Below are positions 56,797-64,000 of a DNA stretch of 64,000 nt, piece by piece. The stretch is from Puniceibacterium sp. IMCC21224 (GTDB lineage Bacteria; Pseudomonadota; Alphaproteobacteria; Rhodobacterales; Rhodobacteraceae): positions 124,001-188,000 of the forward strand of contig NZ_LDPY01000001.1 of NCBI RefSeq assembly GCF_001038505.1, read 5' to 3'. How positions within the stretch are numbered: the stretch's first letter is position 1; each line of letters begins with the position of its first letter. The translations under genes were made by a program, and so were the position numbers. Under the pieces are notes generated by a model. That model was not told where the DNA came from. It worked only from the letters and a program-made list of their open reading frames with translations, and did no database searches.

Positions 56797-58005
56797 ATGA
56801 GCAATGTCGTAGTGATCGGCGCAGGACAGGCCGGTTCTGCCTGTGTCGCGCGTCTGCGCAACAAAGGGTTCGACGGATCCGTCACGCTGATCGGTGCCGA
56901 ACCTGTGCCACCGTACCAGCGCCCGCCATTGTCCAAGGCCTATCTGCTGGGGGACATGGCCGAGGATCGGTTGTATCTGCGTCCCGCCAGTTTCTATCCC
57001 GACAACGGGATCAATCTGCGCACCGGGGCATCGGTGCAAGCCATAGACGCGGTTGCGAAAACGGTGACTCTGGCAGATGGGGCGCTGCCCTACGACCATC
57101 TCGTGCTGACCACCGGGTCACACCCGCGTCGCCTGCCTGCAAGCATCGGTGGCACCCTCGACGGTGTCTTTGCTGTGCGCACCCTGGCCGATGTGGATGC
57201 CATGGCGCCGTGCTTTGTCACGGGCGCGCGGTTGCTGATCGTCGGCGGCGGCTATATCGGATTAGAGGCGGCAGCGGTCGCGGCCAAACTGGGCCTGAGT
57301 GTGACGCTGATCGAAATGGCCGACCGCATTCTGCAGCGGGTCGCAGCGCCCGAAACCTCGGACTATTTCCGTGCGCTGCACACCGCGCACGGCGTCACGA
57401 TCCGCGAGGGCGTGGGCCTGACGCGGCTGCTGGGCGACGGGGCGGTGTCGGGAGCGGAACTCAGCACCGGTGAGGTCATCGAAGCGGATTTTGTCATCAC
57501 CGGTGTTGGCATCACTCCCGCCACAGAACTGGCTGAGGCAGCGGGCATTGCGCTGGACAACGGCATCCGCACCGATGCCCAGGGACGCACGTCGAACCCT
57601 GCGATCTGGGCTGCCGGGGACTGTGCCTCTTTTCCGCATGGCGGGGTGCAACTGCGGCTCGAAAGCGTCGGCAACGCCATCGACCAGGCCGAGTGTGTCG
57701 CCGACAACATCCTTGGCACGGGACGCGAATACGCGGCCAAGCCATGGTTCTGGTCGGATCAGTTCGACGTCAAACTACAGATCGCCGGCCTGTCGACCGG
57801 GTATGACCGCATCGTGACCCGTCCGGGCGACGAAGGAACTGTATCGTTCTGGTACTATCACGGCGACCGACTGCTGGCGCTGGATGCAATGAACGACCCC
57901 CGCGCCTATATGGTCGGCAAACGCCTGATCGAGGCCGGGCGCAGCGCTGATCCGGCACTGATCGCGGACCCGGCAACCGAACTCAAGGCACTGCTGAAAC
58001 CATGA
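56797..58005 (+). CDS. FAD-dependent NAD(P)H oxidoreductase, ferredoxin-reductase type
   Basis: A 402-residue flavoprotein with FAD motif VIGAGQAGSACVARL, the PPYQRPPLSKAYL segment typical of rubredoxin/putidaredoxin-type reductases, the NAD motif LLIVGGGYIGLEAAAVAAKLG, and ATG-like WAAGDCASFP. It would pass electrons from NAD(P)H to a small ferredoxin or rubredoxin, possibly for a P450 or ring hydroxylase elsewhere. It overlaps rsmD as ATGA. No redox partner is adjacent. Confidence 0.9.
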   Translation: MSNVVVIGAGQAGSACVARLRNKGFDGSVTLIGAEPVPPYQRPPLSKAYLLGDMAEDRLYLRPASFYPDNGINLRTGASVQAIDAVAKTVTLADGALPYDHLVLTTGSHPRRLPASIGGTLDGVFAVRTLADVDAMAPCFVTGARLLIVGGGYIGLEAAAVAAKLGLSVTLIEMADRILQRVAAPETSDYFRALHTAHGVTIREGVGLTRLLGDGAVSGAELSTGEVIEADFVITGVGITPATELAEAAGIALDNGIRTDAQGRTSNPAIWAAGDCASFPHGGVQLRLESVGNAIDQAECVADNILGTGREYAAKPWFWSDQFDVKLQIAGLSTGYDRIVTRPGDEGTVSFWYYHGDRLLALDAMNDPRAYMVGKRLIEAGRSADPALIADPATELKALLKP

Positions 58006-58559
58006 GGATCATTGCGGGACAGTTGCGCGGTCGAACCCTTGCCTCGGTTGGTAAGGGTGATCCGGCGGCGCATCTGCGTCCGACCACCGACCGCGTCCGC
58101 GAAAGCCTGTTCAATGTGCTGGCCGGTGGGCGCTTTGGCGATCCGTTCGACGGCACCCGTGTTCTGGATCTGTTTGCCGGCACCGGCGCATTGGGGCTCG
58201 AGGCACTGTCGCGCGGATCGGTGCATGTCACCTTTGTCGACGACGGGCGCAAGGCCCAGAGCCTGCTGCGCGAGAACATTCGCCTGACCGGCACCGGCGC
58301 GCAGACCCGTGTTCTGTCCACTGACGCCAGCCGGTTGCCGGTGGCCGAGACCCCTTGCAATCTGATCTTTCTTGACCCGCCCTATGGCAAGGATCTGGGA
58401 TTGCGCGCCCTTACCGCCGCTGGTGATGCGGGTTGGATTGCGCCCGATGCGCTGATCGTGTGGGAAGAGAACGCGCCACAATTCGTGCCACCGGGCTTTG
58501 CGCCGCTTGATACACGGCGCTATGGCGACACGCATGTGACGTTTCTGCGCGCGACCTGA
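58002..58559 (+). CDS. rsmD: 16S rRNA (guanine966-N2)-methyltransferase RsmD
   Basis: A 185-residue SAM-dependent methyltransferase. Features are MRIIAGQLRGR at the start, RPTTDRVRESLFNVL, the SAM motif VLDLFAGTGALGLEALSRG and the catalytic DPPYGK. It methylates G966 of 16S rRNA. It is coupled to the upstream reductase gene and converges on map 24 bases later. Confidence 0.95.
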   Translation: MRIIAGQLRGRTLASVGKGDPAAHLRPTTDRVRESLFNVLAGGRFGDPFDGTRVLDLFAGTGALGLEALSRGSVHVTFVDDGRKAQSLLRENIRLTGTGAQTRVLSTDASRLPVAETPCNLIFLDPPYGKDLGLRALTAAGDAGWIAPDALIVWEENAPQFVPPGFAPLDTRRYGDTHVTFLRAT

Positions 58560-58583
58560 GATGGCGGACCGAAAGGCCGAATA

Positions 58584-59408
58584 TCAATACGTTGGGTGAA
58601 ATAAGTTACCGGGCGAGAGGGTAAAGACTTCGACCCCATCCGCCGTTACACCCACCGAATGTTCGAACTGAGCCGACAACGATTTGTCGCGGGTCACGGC
58701 GGTCCAGTCATCTGCCAGTACCTTGGTTTCCGGGCGACCTAAATTTACCATCGGTTCGATGGTGAAAAACATGCCCTCTTCGAGCAGGGGACCGGTTCCG
58801 CGGCGACCGTAATGCAGCACGTTGGGCGGCGCGTGGAATACCCGCCCCAGACCATGACCACAGAAATCACGCACGACGGACATGCGGTTCGCCTCGACAT
58901 AGGATTGGATAGCATAGCCGATGTCGCCAAAGGTATTGCCGGGTTTCACGGCCGCAATACCTTCCATCAGGCTGTCATGGGTGACTTGTATCAGCCGCTC
59001 GGCTTTGCGCGGCAGCTTACCCGCCACATACATCCGGCTGGTATCGCCGAACCAGCCATCCACAATCACCGTCACGTCGATATTAAGGATATCGCCATCT
59101 TTGAGCTTTTTGTCACCCGGAATGCCGTGGCACACCACATGGTTTACGCTGATGCAGCTGGCGTGTTGATAGCCCTTGTAGCCGATCGTGGCCGAAGTGG
59201 CCCCCGCCTCTTTGACGGCGCGGGTGATAAATGCGTCAATTTCGTGTGTCGTCTGACCAACAAAAACCAGCGGCGCAACCTCATCAAGGATGCGCGCGGC
59301 CAATGCTCCGGCCACATGCATACCGGCAAAGTCACTGGCTTCGTAAATGCGTATACCGTCCCGGGTGAGACGGCCTCGGGTGTCTTCGTCCAAATCTACG
59401 GACTCCAT
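58584..59408 (-). CDS. map: Methionine aminopeptidase, type I
   Basis: A 274-residue metallopeptidase that removes N-terminal methionine. The metal ligands are Asp in NIDVTVIVDGWFGDTSRMY (two), His in GHGLGRVFHAPP, Glu in FFTIEPMVN and Glu in SAQFEHSVGV; the substrate histidine is in ISVNHVVCHGIPG. There is a 25-residue N-terminal extension (MESVDLDEDTRGRLTRDG) common in alphaproteobacteria. A strong inverted repeat lies in the upstream gap. Confidence 0.95.
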   Translation of the reverse strand: MESVDLDEDTRGRLTRDGIRIYEASDFAGMHVAGALAARILDEVAPLVFVGQTTHEIDAFITRAVKEAGATSATIGYKGYQHASCISVNHVVCHGIPGDKKLKDGDILNIDVTVIVDGWFGDTSRMYVAGKLPRKAERLIQVTHDSLMEGIAAVKPGNTFGDIGYAIQSYVEANRMSVVRDFCGHGLGRVFHAPPNVLHYGRRGTGPLLEEGMFFTIEPMVNLGRPETKVLADDWTAVTRDKSLSAQFEHSVGVTADGVEVFTLSPGNLFHPTY

Positions 59409-59454
59409 CGTCTTATTACTTGATACTTAGTGCGTTTTACCGCCCTTTGCCAGA

Positions 59455-59486
59455 GGCGGCGGTGCCGCATCTTTGGCACCGCCGCC
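59455..59486. repeat. Perfect 12-bp inverted repeat upstream of map
   Basis: GGCGGCGGTGCC and GGCACCGCCGCC flank an 8-base loop. It is 47 bases upstream of the map start and 111 bases past the stop of the small membrane protein gene. No T run follows on either strand, so it may be a transcript-end or leader structure rather than a standard terminator. Confidence 0.6.
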
Positions 59487-59597
59487 AATTTGCTGCAACT
59501 GCACGGGCCCAATAAACCATCAATTGCCGTAGTGTAAAGCGTCTACGCCGCAAATCTCCCCTATCGGTCGTGTCGTTACCCTGAGCAGGGGGCTGGA

Positions 59598-59969
59598 CTA
59601 ATTGCTGTCCAGCGGAACGGCATCCACCGCAGGCGCCGTAGGTTTGGCGGGATGCCGGACCTCTGGCAGCGGATCACGTTGCAGCAGGGCAATTCCCACC
59701 GTCCCGCCGATAATAAGGCAGGTCAGCCCGATCGGCAGCAACCCGACGAAGCGTTGCCATTTGCCGCCCCCTTGCAGCACAAAACCAGAAACCGCCGCCG
59801 CCAGCGCGATGCAAATCGCGATCAACTGCCATTTGAACAGCACGTCGAGCCGCTTTAACCCGGTATCAATATTGCGCGGGCCCTCAACGTCCCACGAGAA
59901 TAGGAGCGACGCAACAAAAGCCGCCGCCCAGGCCGTCAGTAGCAAACCCATCACTGTGCTGTTGCGCAT
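59598..59969 (-). CDS. Small membrane protein of unknown function
   Basis: A 123-residue protein with three hydrophobic segments at about residues 5-25, 46-66 and 74-96, and a Pro/Ala-rich C-terminal tail. I do not recognise a family. ATG 59969 has AGGGGA upstream. It follows the secreted unknown protein gene by four bases, so the two are very likely co-transcribed and may act together at the envelope. Confidence 0.7.
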   Translation of the reverse strand: MRNSTVMGLLLTAWAAAFVASLLFSWDVEGPRNIDTGLKRLDVLFKWQLIAICIALAAAVSGFVLQGGGKWQRFVGLLPIGLTCLIIGGTVGIALLQRDPLPEVRHPAKPTAPAVDAVPLDSN

Positions 59970-59973
59970 CGTT

Positions 59974-60996
59974 TCAGTCCCCTTGCCAATAGCTTGAAAC
60001 GTTTCGCGCTGCGTCCAGGTAGACTAGGACGCTAGACGAGTCGTCTTTGCCCAGCAAAAGCGCGTCCCCGCCCAGTGTGGGCGGCCCGTCTTGCGCCGCG
60101 GACGCGTACACCTCACCGCGATGTATACCCCAGAAATCGGCGCGCCCAAAATACGACGGGTCCAGATGCATCCCGATGCGGCCATCATATCCGGCAAGAA
60201 CCAGGGTTTCGTCCCCCAGCAGGCAGATCGCCAGCCCCGGCGCCTGATCCGTCCTGCGGGTCGCCGGTATCACGAGGTCGGGGATGCCATCACCGTCCAT
60301 ATCGGGTTCCAGATAGGGTGCCTGCCCACCCTCACGCCCCTTGGCCATTCGATCCGATAATCGAAAGGCGACATCATCGAACCCACACCCGAGCATCGTC
60401 GCCACAACAGCATCAAAGGCCACTTCTGTGTCGGCACTCATGATTGGGTCCAGCCGGTCGCCCCCGCCCTGCCACACCAGACAGGCGGTAAAATCCAGCG
60501 CCGTCATTGCGGCGCGCTGCCCCGGCTCTGGCGACGTCAGAGTCATGTTGCCGAGGATCAGTTCGCCCAATCCTCCGACGCCTTCCGATGCGCCGCGAGG
60601 CGTGGGGTTTGCCAAAAGATCGCGCGCCATGGCACCAAAGACAAACCGCCGCTGATGCTGCGGCGCGTTCACGTCCCCGTTGTTCGGGCCGGTGTTGTCG
60701 CGATTGCGGAAGTGCCAGCCCGCGATGTTCAGCGGATTTATCTCGACCGGTCGTAACGGTGCTGCAAACACTGGCAACTCTGCCCCGTCGCGGTCCAGCA
60801 TCTGAATTTGCCAGCCATAGTCAGTCGGGACCAACGAAAATGTCTGCGCGCCTGCCTCGTGGAAGAATGCCTCGTCCATCGTGACCGAACCTGCGATCTC
60901 GCGGCTGGCCCATCCCGCCTCTCCGCCACAGGATTGGGTGGCGTGGGCGGGCGACAGGCCCAGCATCGTCAGAATTGTTGCAAGATACCACCGCAT
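59974..60996 (-). CDS. Secreted protein of unknown function with an EF-hand-like DxDxDG motif
   Basis: A 340-residue protein. A signal peptide covers residues 1-19 (MRWYLATILTMLGLSPAHA). Near residue 240 is EPDMDGDGIPDLVIP, a calcium-binding DxDxDG motif of the kind found in VCBS/FG-GAP repeat proteins; only one copy is clear. The rest has no family that I recognise. The ATG at 60996 was chosen for AAGGAGG and the signal peptide. It is followed immediately by the small membrane protein gene. Confidence 0.72.
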   Translation of the reverse strand: MRWYLATILTMLGLSPAHATQSCGGEAGWASREIAGSVTMDEAFFHEAGAQTFSLVPTDYGWQIQMLDRDGAELPVFAAPLRPVEINPLNIAGWHFRNRDNTGPNNGDVNAPQHQRRFVFGAMARDLLANPTPRGASEGVGGLGELILGNMTLTSPEPGQRAAMTALDFTACLVWQGGGDRLDPIMSADTEVAFDAVVATMLGCGFDDVAFRLSDRMAKGREGGQAPYLEPDMDGDGIPDLVIPATRRTDQAPGLAICLLGDETLVLAGYDGRIGMHLDPSYFGRADFWGIHRGEVYASAAQDGPPTLGGDALLLGKDDSSSVLVYLDAARNVSSYWQGD

Positions 60997-61072
60997 GCGG
61001 ACCTCCTTTGCACCGGCTGTCAAAGGCAATGGGCCAAGCCTAGCAACCGTACGCAGATGCGTCCAGCCGCGC

Positions 61073-61777
61073 CTAGCCCATGTGGAACGGCAACGGCGCG
61101 CCAAGTATCACCGCCTCGGGCGTGATGTCGCAGCCGTGGCACAGCACCTCGATCCCGGTCGCCCGCGCCGCCGCAAAGCTCGCAGCATAGGCCGGGTCGA
61201 GATCAGCGGCCAATGTTACCGAAGTACAATCAGTGCGCTGCACCAAATAAAGCATCACCGCGCGATGCCCCTGCTGGACCATTTTAGCCAGATCATCGAG
61301 ATGCCGCGCCCCGCGGGTGGTCACTGAATCGGGAAACTCGGCCAGTCCGGTCTGCCGTGACAAGGTGACGGATTTCACCTCGACATAGGCATCGGGCAGT
61401 CCCTCGCCCCGCAACAGGAAATCGACACGGCTTTTCTGGCCATATTTCTGTTCACGCAGCACTTGCGGATACGCATTCAGCCCTGGCACCGCCCCGACCT
61501 CAAGCGCGCCGCGCAGCAGGCGGTTTGGCAGGCTGGTGTCCACCCCAACAAACGCCCCTTCAAGTTCGATAAGACGCCAGCCGTATCCAAGCTTTTTCTT
61601 TGGATCATCGTTCGGCTCTAGCCAGATCCGCATTCCCGGTTCGGCCAGACCCAGCATCGAGCCGGGATTGGCGCAATGGGCAACAACTTCGCTCCCATCC
61701 TCGAGCTGCACATCGGCGAGAAACCGTTTGTAGCGGCGGATCAGACGGGCGGGCACAAGAGGGGTTTGAAAGCGCAT
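61073..61777 (-). CDS. sfsA: DNA/RNA nuclease SfsA
   Basis: A 234-residue SfsA-family protein. The N-terminal OB-like part has ANPGSMLGLAEPG, and the nuclease-like part has KSRVDFLL and DAYVEVKSVTLSR, a PD-(D/E)XK pattern. It was first described as a sugar-fermentation stimulation protein and later given nuclease activity. The gene is monocistronic, divergent from the CinA gene across 46 bases. Confidence 0.92.
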   Translation of the reverse strand: MRFQTPLVPARLIRRYKRFLADVQLEDGSEVVAHCANPGSMLGLAEPGMRIWLEPNDDPKKKLGYGWRLIELEGAFVGVDTSLPNRLLRGALEVGAVPGLNAYPQVLREQKYGQKSRVDFLLRGEGLPDAYVEVKSVTLSRQTGLAEFPDSVTTRGARHLDDLAKMVQQGHRAVMLYLVQRTDCTSVTLAADLDPAYAASFAAARATGIEVLCHGCDITPEAVILGAPLPFHMG

Positions 61778-61823
61778 GACCAGCGCCTATACCTGAGCAT
61801 ATCCGCTACGCAAGGAGCCCGCG

Positions 61824-62546
61824 ATGCCCAATCCCACCGCCGCCATGCTGGTCATCGGAGACGAGATCCTGTCGGGGCGCACCCGCGATGCCAACATGTA
61901 TCATCTGGCGGGCGAGCTGACCCATATCGGCATCAACCTTCGTGAAGTACGCGTGATCTCGGACGACGCGGACGCGATTGTCACCGCTCTCAACGACCTG
62001 CGCGCGCGCTATGATTCCGTTGTGACCTCGGGGGGGATCGGGCCGACCCATGACGACATCACCGCCGACTGCATCGCGGCCGCATTTGGCGTCGGCATCA
62101 CGGTGCGCGATGACGCGCGGGCGCTGCTTCAGGCGCATTACGACCGCAGCGGCAAAGAGTTCAATGAGGCCCGCCAACGCATGGCCCGCATCCCCGACGG
62201 CGCAACGCTGATCGACAATCCAGTGTCGGTTGCGCCCGGCTTTACGCTGGAGAATGTGCATGTCATGGCCGGGGTGCCGTCCGTGTTTCAGGCCATGGTT
62301 GCATCTGTGCTGCCGACACTCACCGGCGGCGCGCCACTGCTGTCACAAACCCTGCGCATCCAGCGCGGCGAAGGTGATATCGCTGGCCCGCTCGGCGCAC
62401 TGGCGCAGGAATATTCCGATCTGCAAATGGGATCTTACCCGTTTCAGGAAAACGGCGTTTACGGCGCCAATGTGGTGATCCGGGGCACCGATCCCGCGCA
62501 AGTTCACGCCGCCATCGCCAAACTTTCTGATCTGTTTCCTGCATGA
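61824..62546 (+). CDS. CinA N-terminal (MoeA-like, COG1058) domain protein
   Basis: A 240-residue protein of the molybdopterin-binding fold. The core segments are GDEILSGRTRDANMYHLAGEL and TSGGIGPTHDDITADCIAAAFG. Only the COG1058 domain is present; the C-terminal pyridine-nucleotide deamidase domain of full CinA is absent. Such proteins may have ADP-ribose pyrophosphatase activity. AAGGAG precedes the ATG. It overlaps the GNAT gene as ATGA. Confidence 0.88.
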   Translation: MPNPTAAMLVIGDEILSGRTRDANMYHLAGELTHIGINLREVRVISDDADAIVTALNDLRARYDSVVTSGGIGPTHDDITADCIAAAFGVGITVRDDARALLQAHYDRSGKEFNEARQRMARIPDGATLIDNPVSVAPGFTLENVHVMAGVPSVFQAMVASVLPTLTGGAPLLSQTLRIQRGEGDIAGPLGALAQEYSDLQMGSYPFQENGVYGANVVIRGTDPAQVHAAIAKLSDLFPA

Positions 62547-63280
62547 CACCAGACCTGTCTCAGCTCTATGCCGTGACCGAGGCAACATGGCCCGCCGCCA
62601 CACAGCAAGAGACCCCGGTCTTTACCTTGCGCAACGGCGCTGGCGGCGGAAAACGCGTGTCAGCGGCGACTGCGCGACCCGGCTGGACCCCCGACGATAT
62701 CCCCGCCGCGGCCGACGCGATGCGGGCCATGGGGCAGGACCCACTGTTCATGCTGCGCGCTGGTGAGGATGCGCTGGATCAGGCGCTGGCTGATGCAGGT
62801 TATGTGGTGATTGACCCGGTACATGCCCTGATCTGCCCCATCGCACAACTAACCGACCTGCCGATCCCCCGCGTCACCGCCTTTGCGATTTGGGAACCGC
62901 TGGCCATCATGCGCGAGATCTGGGCCGCAGGTGGCATCGGCCCGGCGCGGATCGGGGTCATGCAGCGCGCGCAGGGGCCCAAAACCGGGCTTTTTGGCCG
63001 CACCGGCGACAAACCGGCGGGCGCCGGGTATTGCGCCATCCACGACGGTATCGCGATGGTCCACGCGCTGGAAATCACGCAGGCGTATCGTAGCAAGGGT
63101 CTGGGCAAGTGGATGATGCGCTGCGCTGCGATCTGGGCCGAACGTCAGGGGGCCACGCATATGGCCGTGCTCTGCACCACCGCGAATGTCGGGGCCAACG
63201 CGCTCTATGCTTCGCTTGGGCTGACGCTGGTGGGCGGCTACCACTACCGCATCCGCAAAGACAAAGGGACCGCATCATGA
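62543..63280 (+). CDS. GNAT-family N-acetyltransferase
   Basis: A 245-residue protein with a C-terminal acetyl-CoA-binding segment ALEITQAYRSKGLGKWMMRCA (R/Q-x-x-G-x-G/A type), followed by NVGANALYASLGLTLVGGYHYR. The N-terminal 120 residues are unlike typical small GNATs. The acceptor is unknown. It is mid-operon, overlapping both neighbours by four bases. Confidence 0.85.
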   Translation: MTPDLSQLYAVTEATWPAATQQETPVFTLRNGAGGGKRVSAATARPGWTPDDIPAAADAMRAMGQDPLFMLRAGEDALDQALADAGYVVIDPVHALICPIAQLTDLPIPRVTAFAIWEPLAIMREIWAAGGIGPARIGVMQRAQGPKTGLFGRTGDKPAGAGYCAIHDGIAMVHALEITQAYRSKGLGKWMMRCAAIWAERQGATHMAVLCTTANVGANALYASLGLTLVGGYHYRIRKDKGTAS

Positions 63281-63846
63281 CCCGTGACATGCCAACCGCG
63301 CTCAACCTGCCGTCTGTGGACCCGCTGCCACCCGCCACACAGAAATATTTCGACATCTGCCAGGACAAGCTGGGCATGGTCCCGAACGTTCTGCACGCCC
63401 ATGCCTTTGATATCGACAAACTCAATGCCTTTGCCGCGCTGTACAACGATTTGATGCTGGCGGATTCGGGCCTGAACAAACTTGAGCGCGAAATGATTGC
63501 CGTTGTCGTGTCGTCGATCAACAAATGTTTTTACTGCCTGACCGCCCACGGCGCTGCGGTGCGCCAACTGTCAGGCGATCCAAAGTTGGGTGAAATGCTG
63601 GTGATGAACTGGCGCGTAGCCGAGTTGACGCCGCGCCACAGCGCCATGCTGACCTTTGCCGAAAAGATCACAAAAGCCAGCGCAGAGGTGCAAGAGCCGG
63701 ACCGCGCCGCCCTGCGCGACGCAGGATTCACCGACCGCGATATCTGGGACATCGCCAATGTCACCGGCTTTTTCAACATGACCAACCGAGTGGCCAGCGC
63801 CACCGACATGCGCCCGAATGACGAATACCATTCGCAGGCGCGCTAA
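63277..63846 (+). CDS. AhpD-like peroxidase-related protein
   Basis: A 189-residue carboxymuconolactone-decarboxylase/AhpD-fold protein. The redox motif is NKCFYCLTAHGA (CxxC with the following His), and MLVMNWRVAELTPRHSAMLTFAEKIT is typical of the peroxidase-related subgroup. It probably reduces peroxides through its CxxC. The ATG at 63277 was chosen for the ATGA overlap with the GNAT gene and the family N-terminus; a longer frame upstream is a shadow of that gene. Its 3' end overlaps the next gene by 29 bases. Confidence 0.9.
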   Translation: MTRDMPTALNLPSVDPLPPATQKYFDICQDKLGMVPNVLHAHAFDIDKLNAFAALYNDLMLADSGLNKLEREMIAVVVSSINKCFYCLTAHGAAVRQLSGDPKLGEMLVMNWRVAELTPRHSAMLTFAEKITKASAEVQEPDRAALRDAGFTDRDIWDIANVTGFFNMTNRVASATDMRPNDEYHSQAR

Positions 63847-64000
63847 AGCGGCACTGGCGGCGCTGCTGATCGGCGGCGCTGGCCCCGCAGCAGCGCTGGA
63901 TCTGAGCCTGCCCTCAGGTGCCCGGATGACTCACGAGGACACGACCGACCCCGGCAGCTACCGGCTGCCGATCGGCAACTGGACGCTGGAAACCGGCCTG
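63818..64000 (+). CDS. Probable OmpA-family envelope protein, N-terminal part
   Basis: The first 61 codons of a gene that runs off the window. The protein begins MTNTIRRRAKAALAALLIGG, a Sec signal peptide ending in AAA before LDLSLPSGARM. The mature start resembles roseobacterial OmpA-family proteins that begin with LDL-LP-GA---. The OmpA domain itself is outside the window, so the family is inferred. It overlaps the AhpD-like gene by 29 bases in another frame. Confidence 0.6.
   Translation, partial: MTNTIRRRAKAALAALLIGGAGPAAALDLSLPSGARMTHEDTTDPGSYRLPIGNWTLETGL

Overview
The window looks like chromosome of a marine alphaproteobacterium of the Rhodobacteraceae (Roseobacter group). This rests on gene content and order rather than on a marker gene: tsaE-amgK-murU-addB-addA-trxA, an alphaproteobacterial AddAB pair, an AceE-type pyruvate dehydrogenase operon, the carboxynorspermidine polyamine pair, membrane-bound urate hydroxylase PuuD, GC-rich codon use and dense ATGA-type gene overlaps. 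No rRNA, tRNA, CRISPR array or intact insertion sequence was seen.

Layout. (1) 1-8.6 kb: one tightly overlapped operon for tRNA t6A modification (TsaE, partial), cell-wall recycling (AmgK, MurU), recombination (AddB, AddA) and thioredoxin, closed by a hairpin terminator. (2) 8.9-14.7 kb: ClpB with a convincing heat-shock promoter, PyrF, a small unknown protein, a Nudix hydrolase and DNA polymerase IV. (3) 14.8-20.5 kb: aceE-aceF-lpdA, whose E2 and E3 both carry near-identical lipoyl domains. (4) 20.9-26.6 kb: RmuC, MutL, an IS6-like transposase remnant, and NspC plus carboxynorspermidine synthase.

(5) 26.9-42.5 kb is the accessory part and the most interesting: a self-contained carboxylic-acid catabolic island. 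A leftward ten-gene unit encodes a Liv-type ABC importer (binding protein, two permeases, two ATPases), an SDR, a beta-hydroxyacid dehydrogenase, a metallo-beta-lactamase-fold hydrolase, a GntR/FCD regulator and an isochorismatase-fold hydrolase. A second leftward unit encodes a two-domain hot-dog dehydratase, two adjacent class III CoA-transferases (one apparently without the catalytic Asp), a mesaconyl/itaconyl-CoA hydratase-like protein and a CitE-like CoA-ester lyase. A third CoA-transferase diverges at the right edge. Four copies of a palindrome centred on AATGCATT sit only at the promoters of these units, which suggests one regulon under the embedded GntR protein. The logic reads as import, hydrolysis or oxidation, CoA transfer, hydration, and cleavage to small CoA esters; the substrate cannot be read from the sequence.

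(6) 42.8-50.1 kb: PuuD, a decayed LysR gene, AmtB-GlnK ammonium uptake and control, a class A penicillin-binding protein, and MlaC-MlaA lipid-asymmetry genes. (7) 50.3-64 kb: a type I secretion ABC/HlyD pair, then mostly housekeeping genes in short overlapping operons (Rid protein, GDPD, COG3146 acyltransferase, pterin dehydratase, peroxiredoxin, FAD reductase, RsmD, Map, two envelope unknowns, SfsA, CinA N-domain, GNAT, AhpD-like), ending in the start of a probable OmpA-family gene. All functions are inferred from sequence read by eye; no database search was run.
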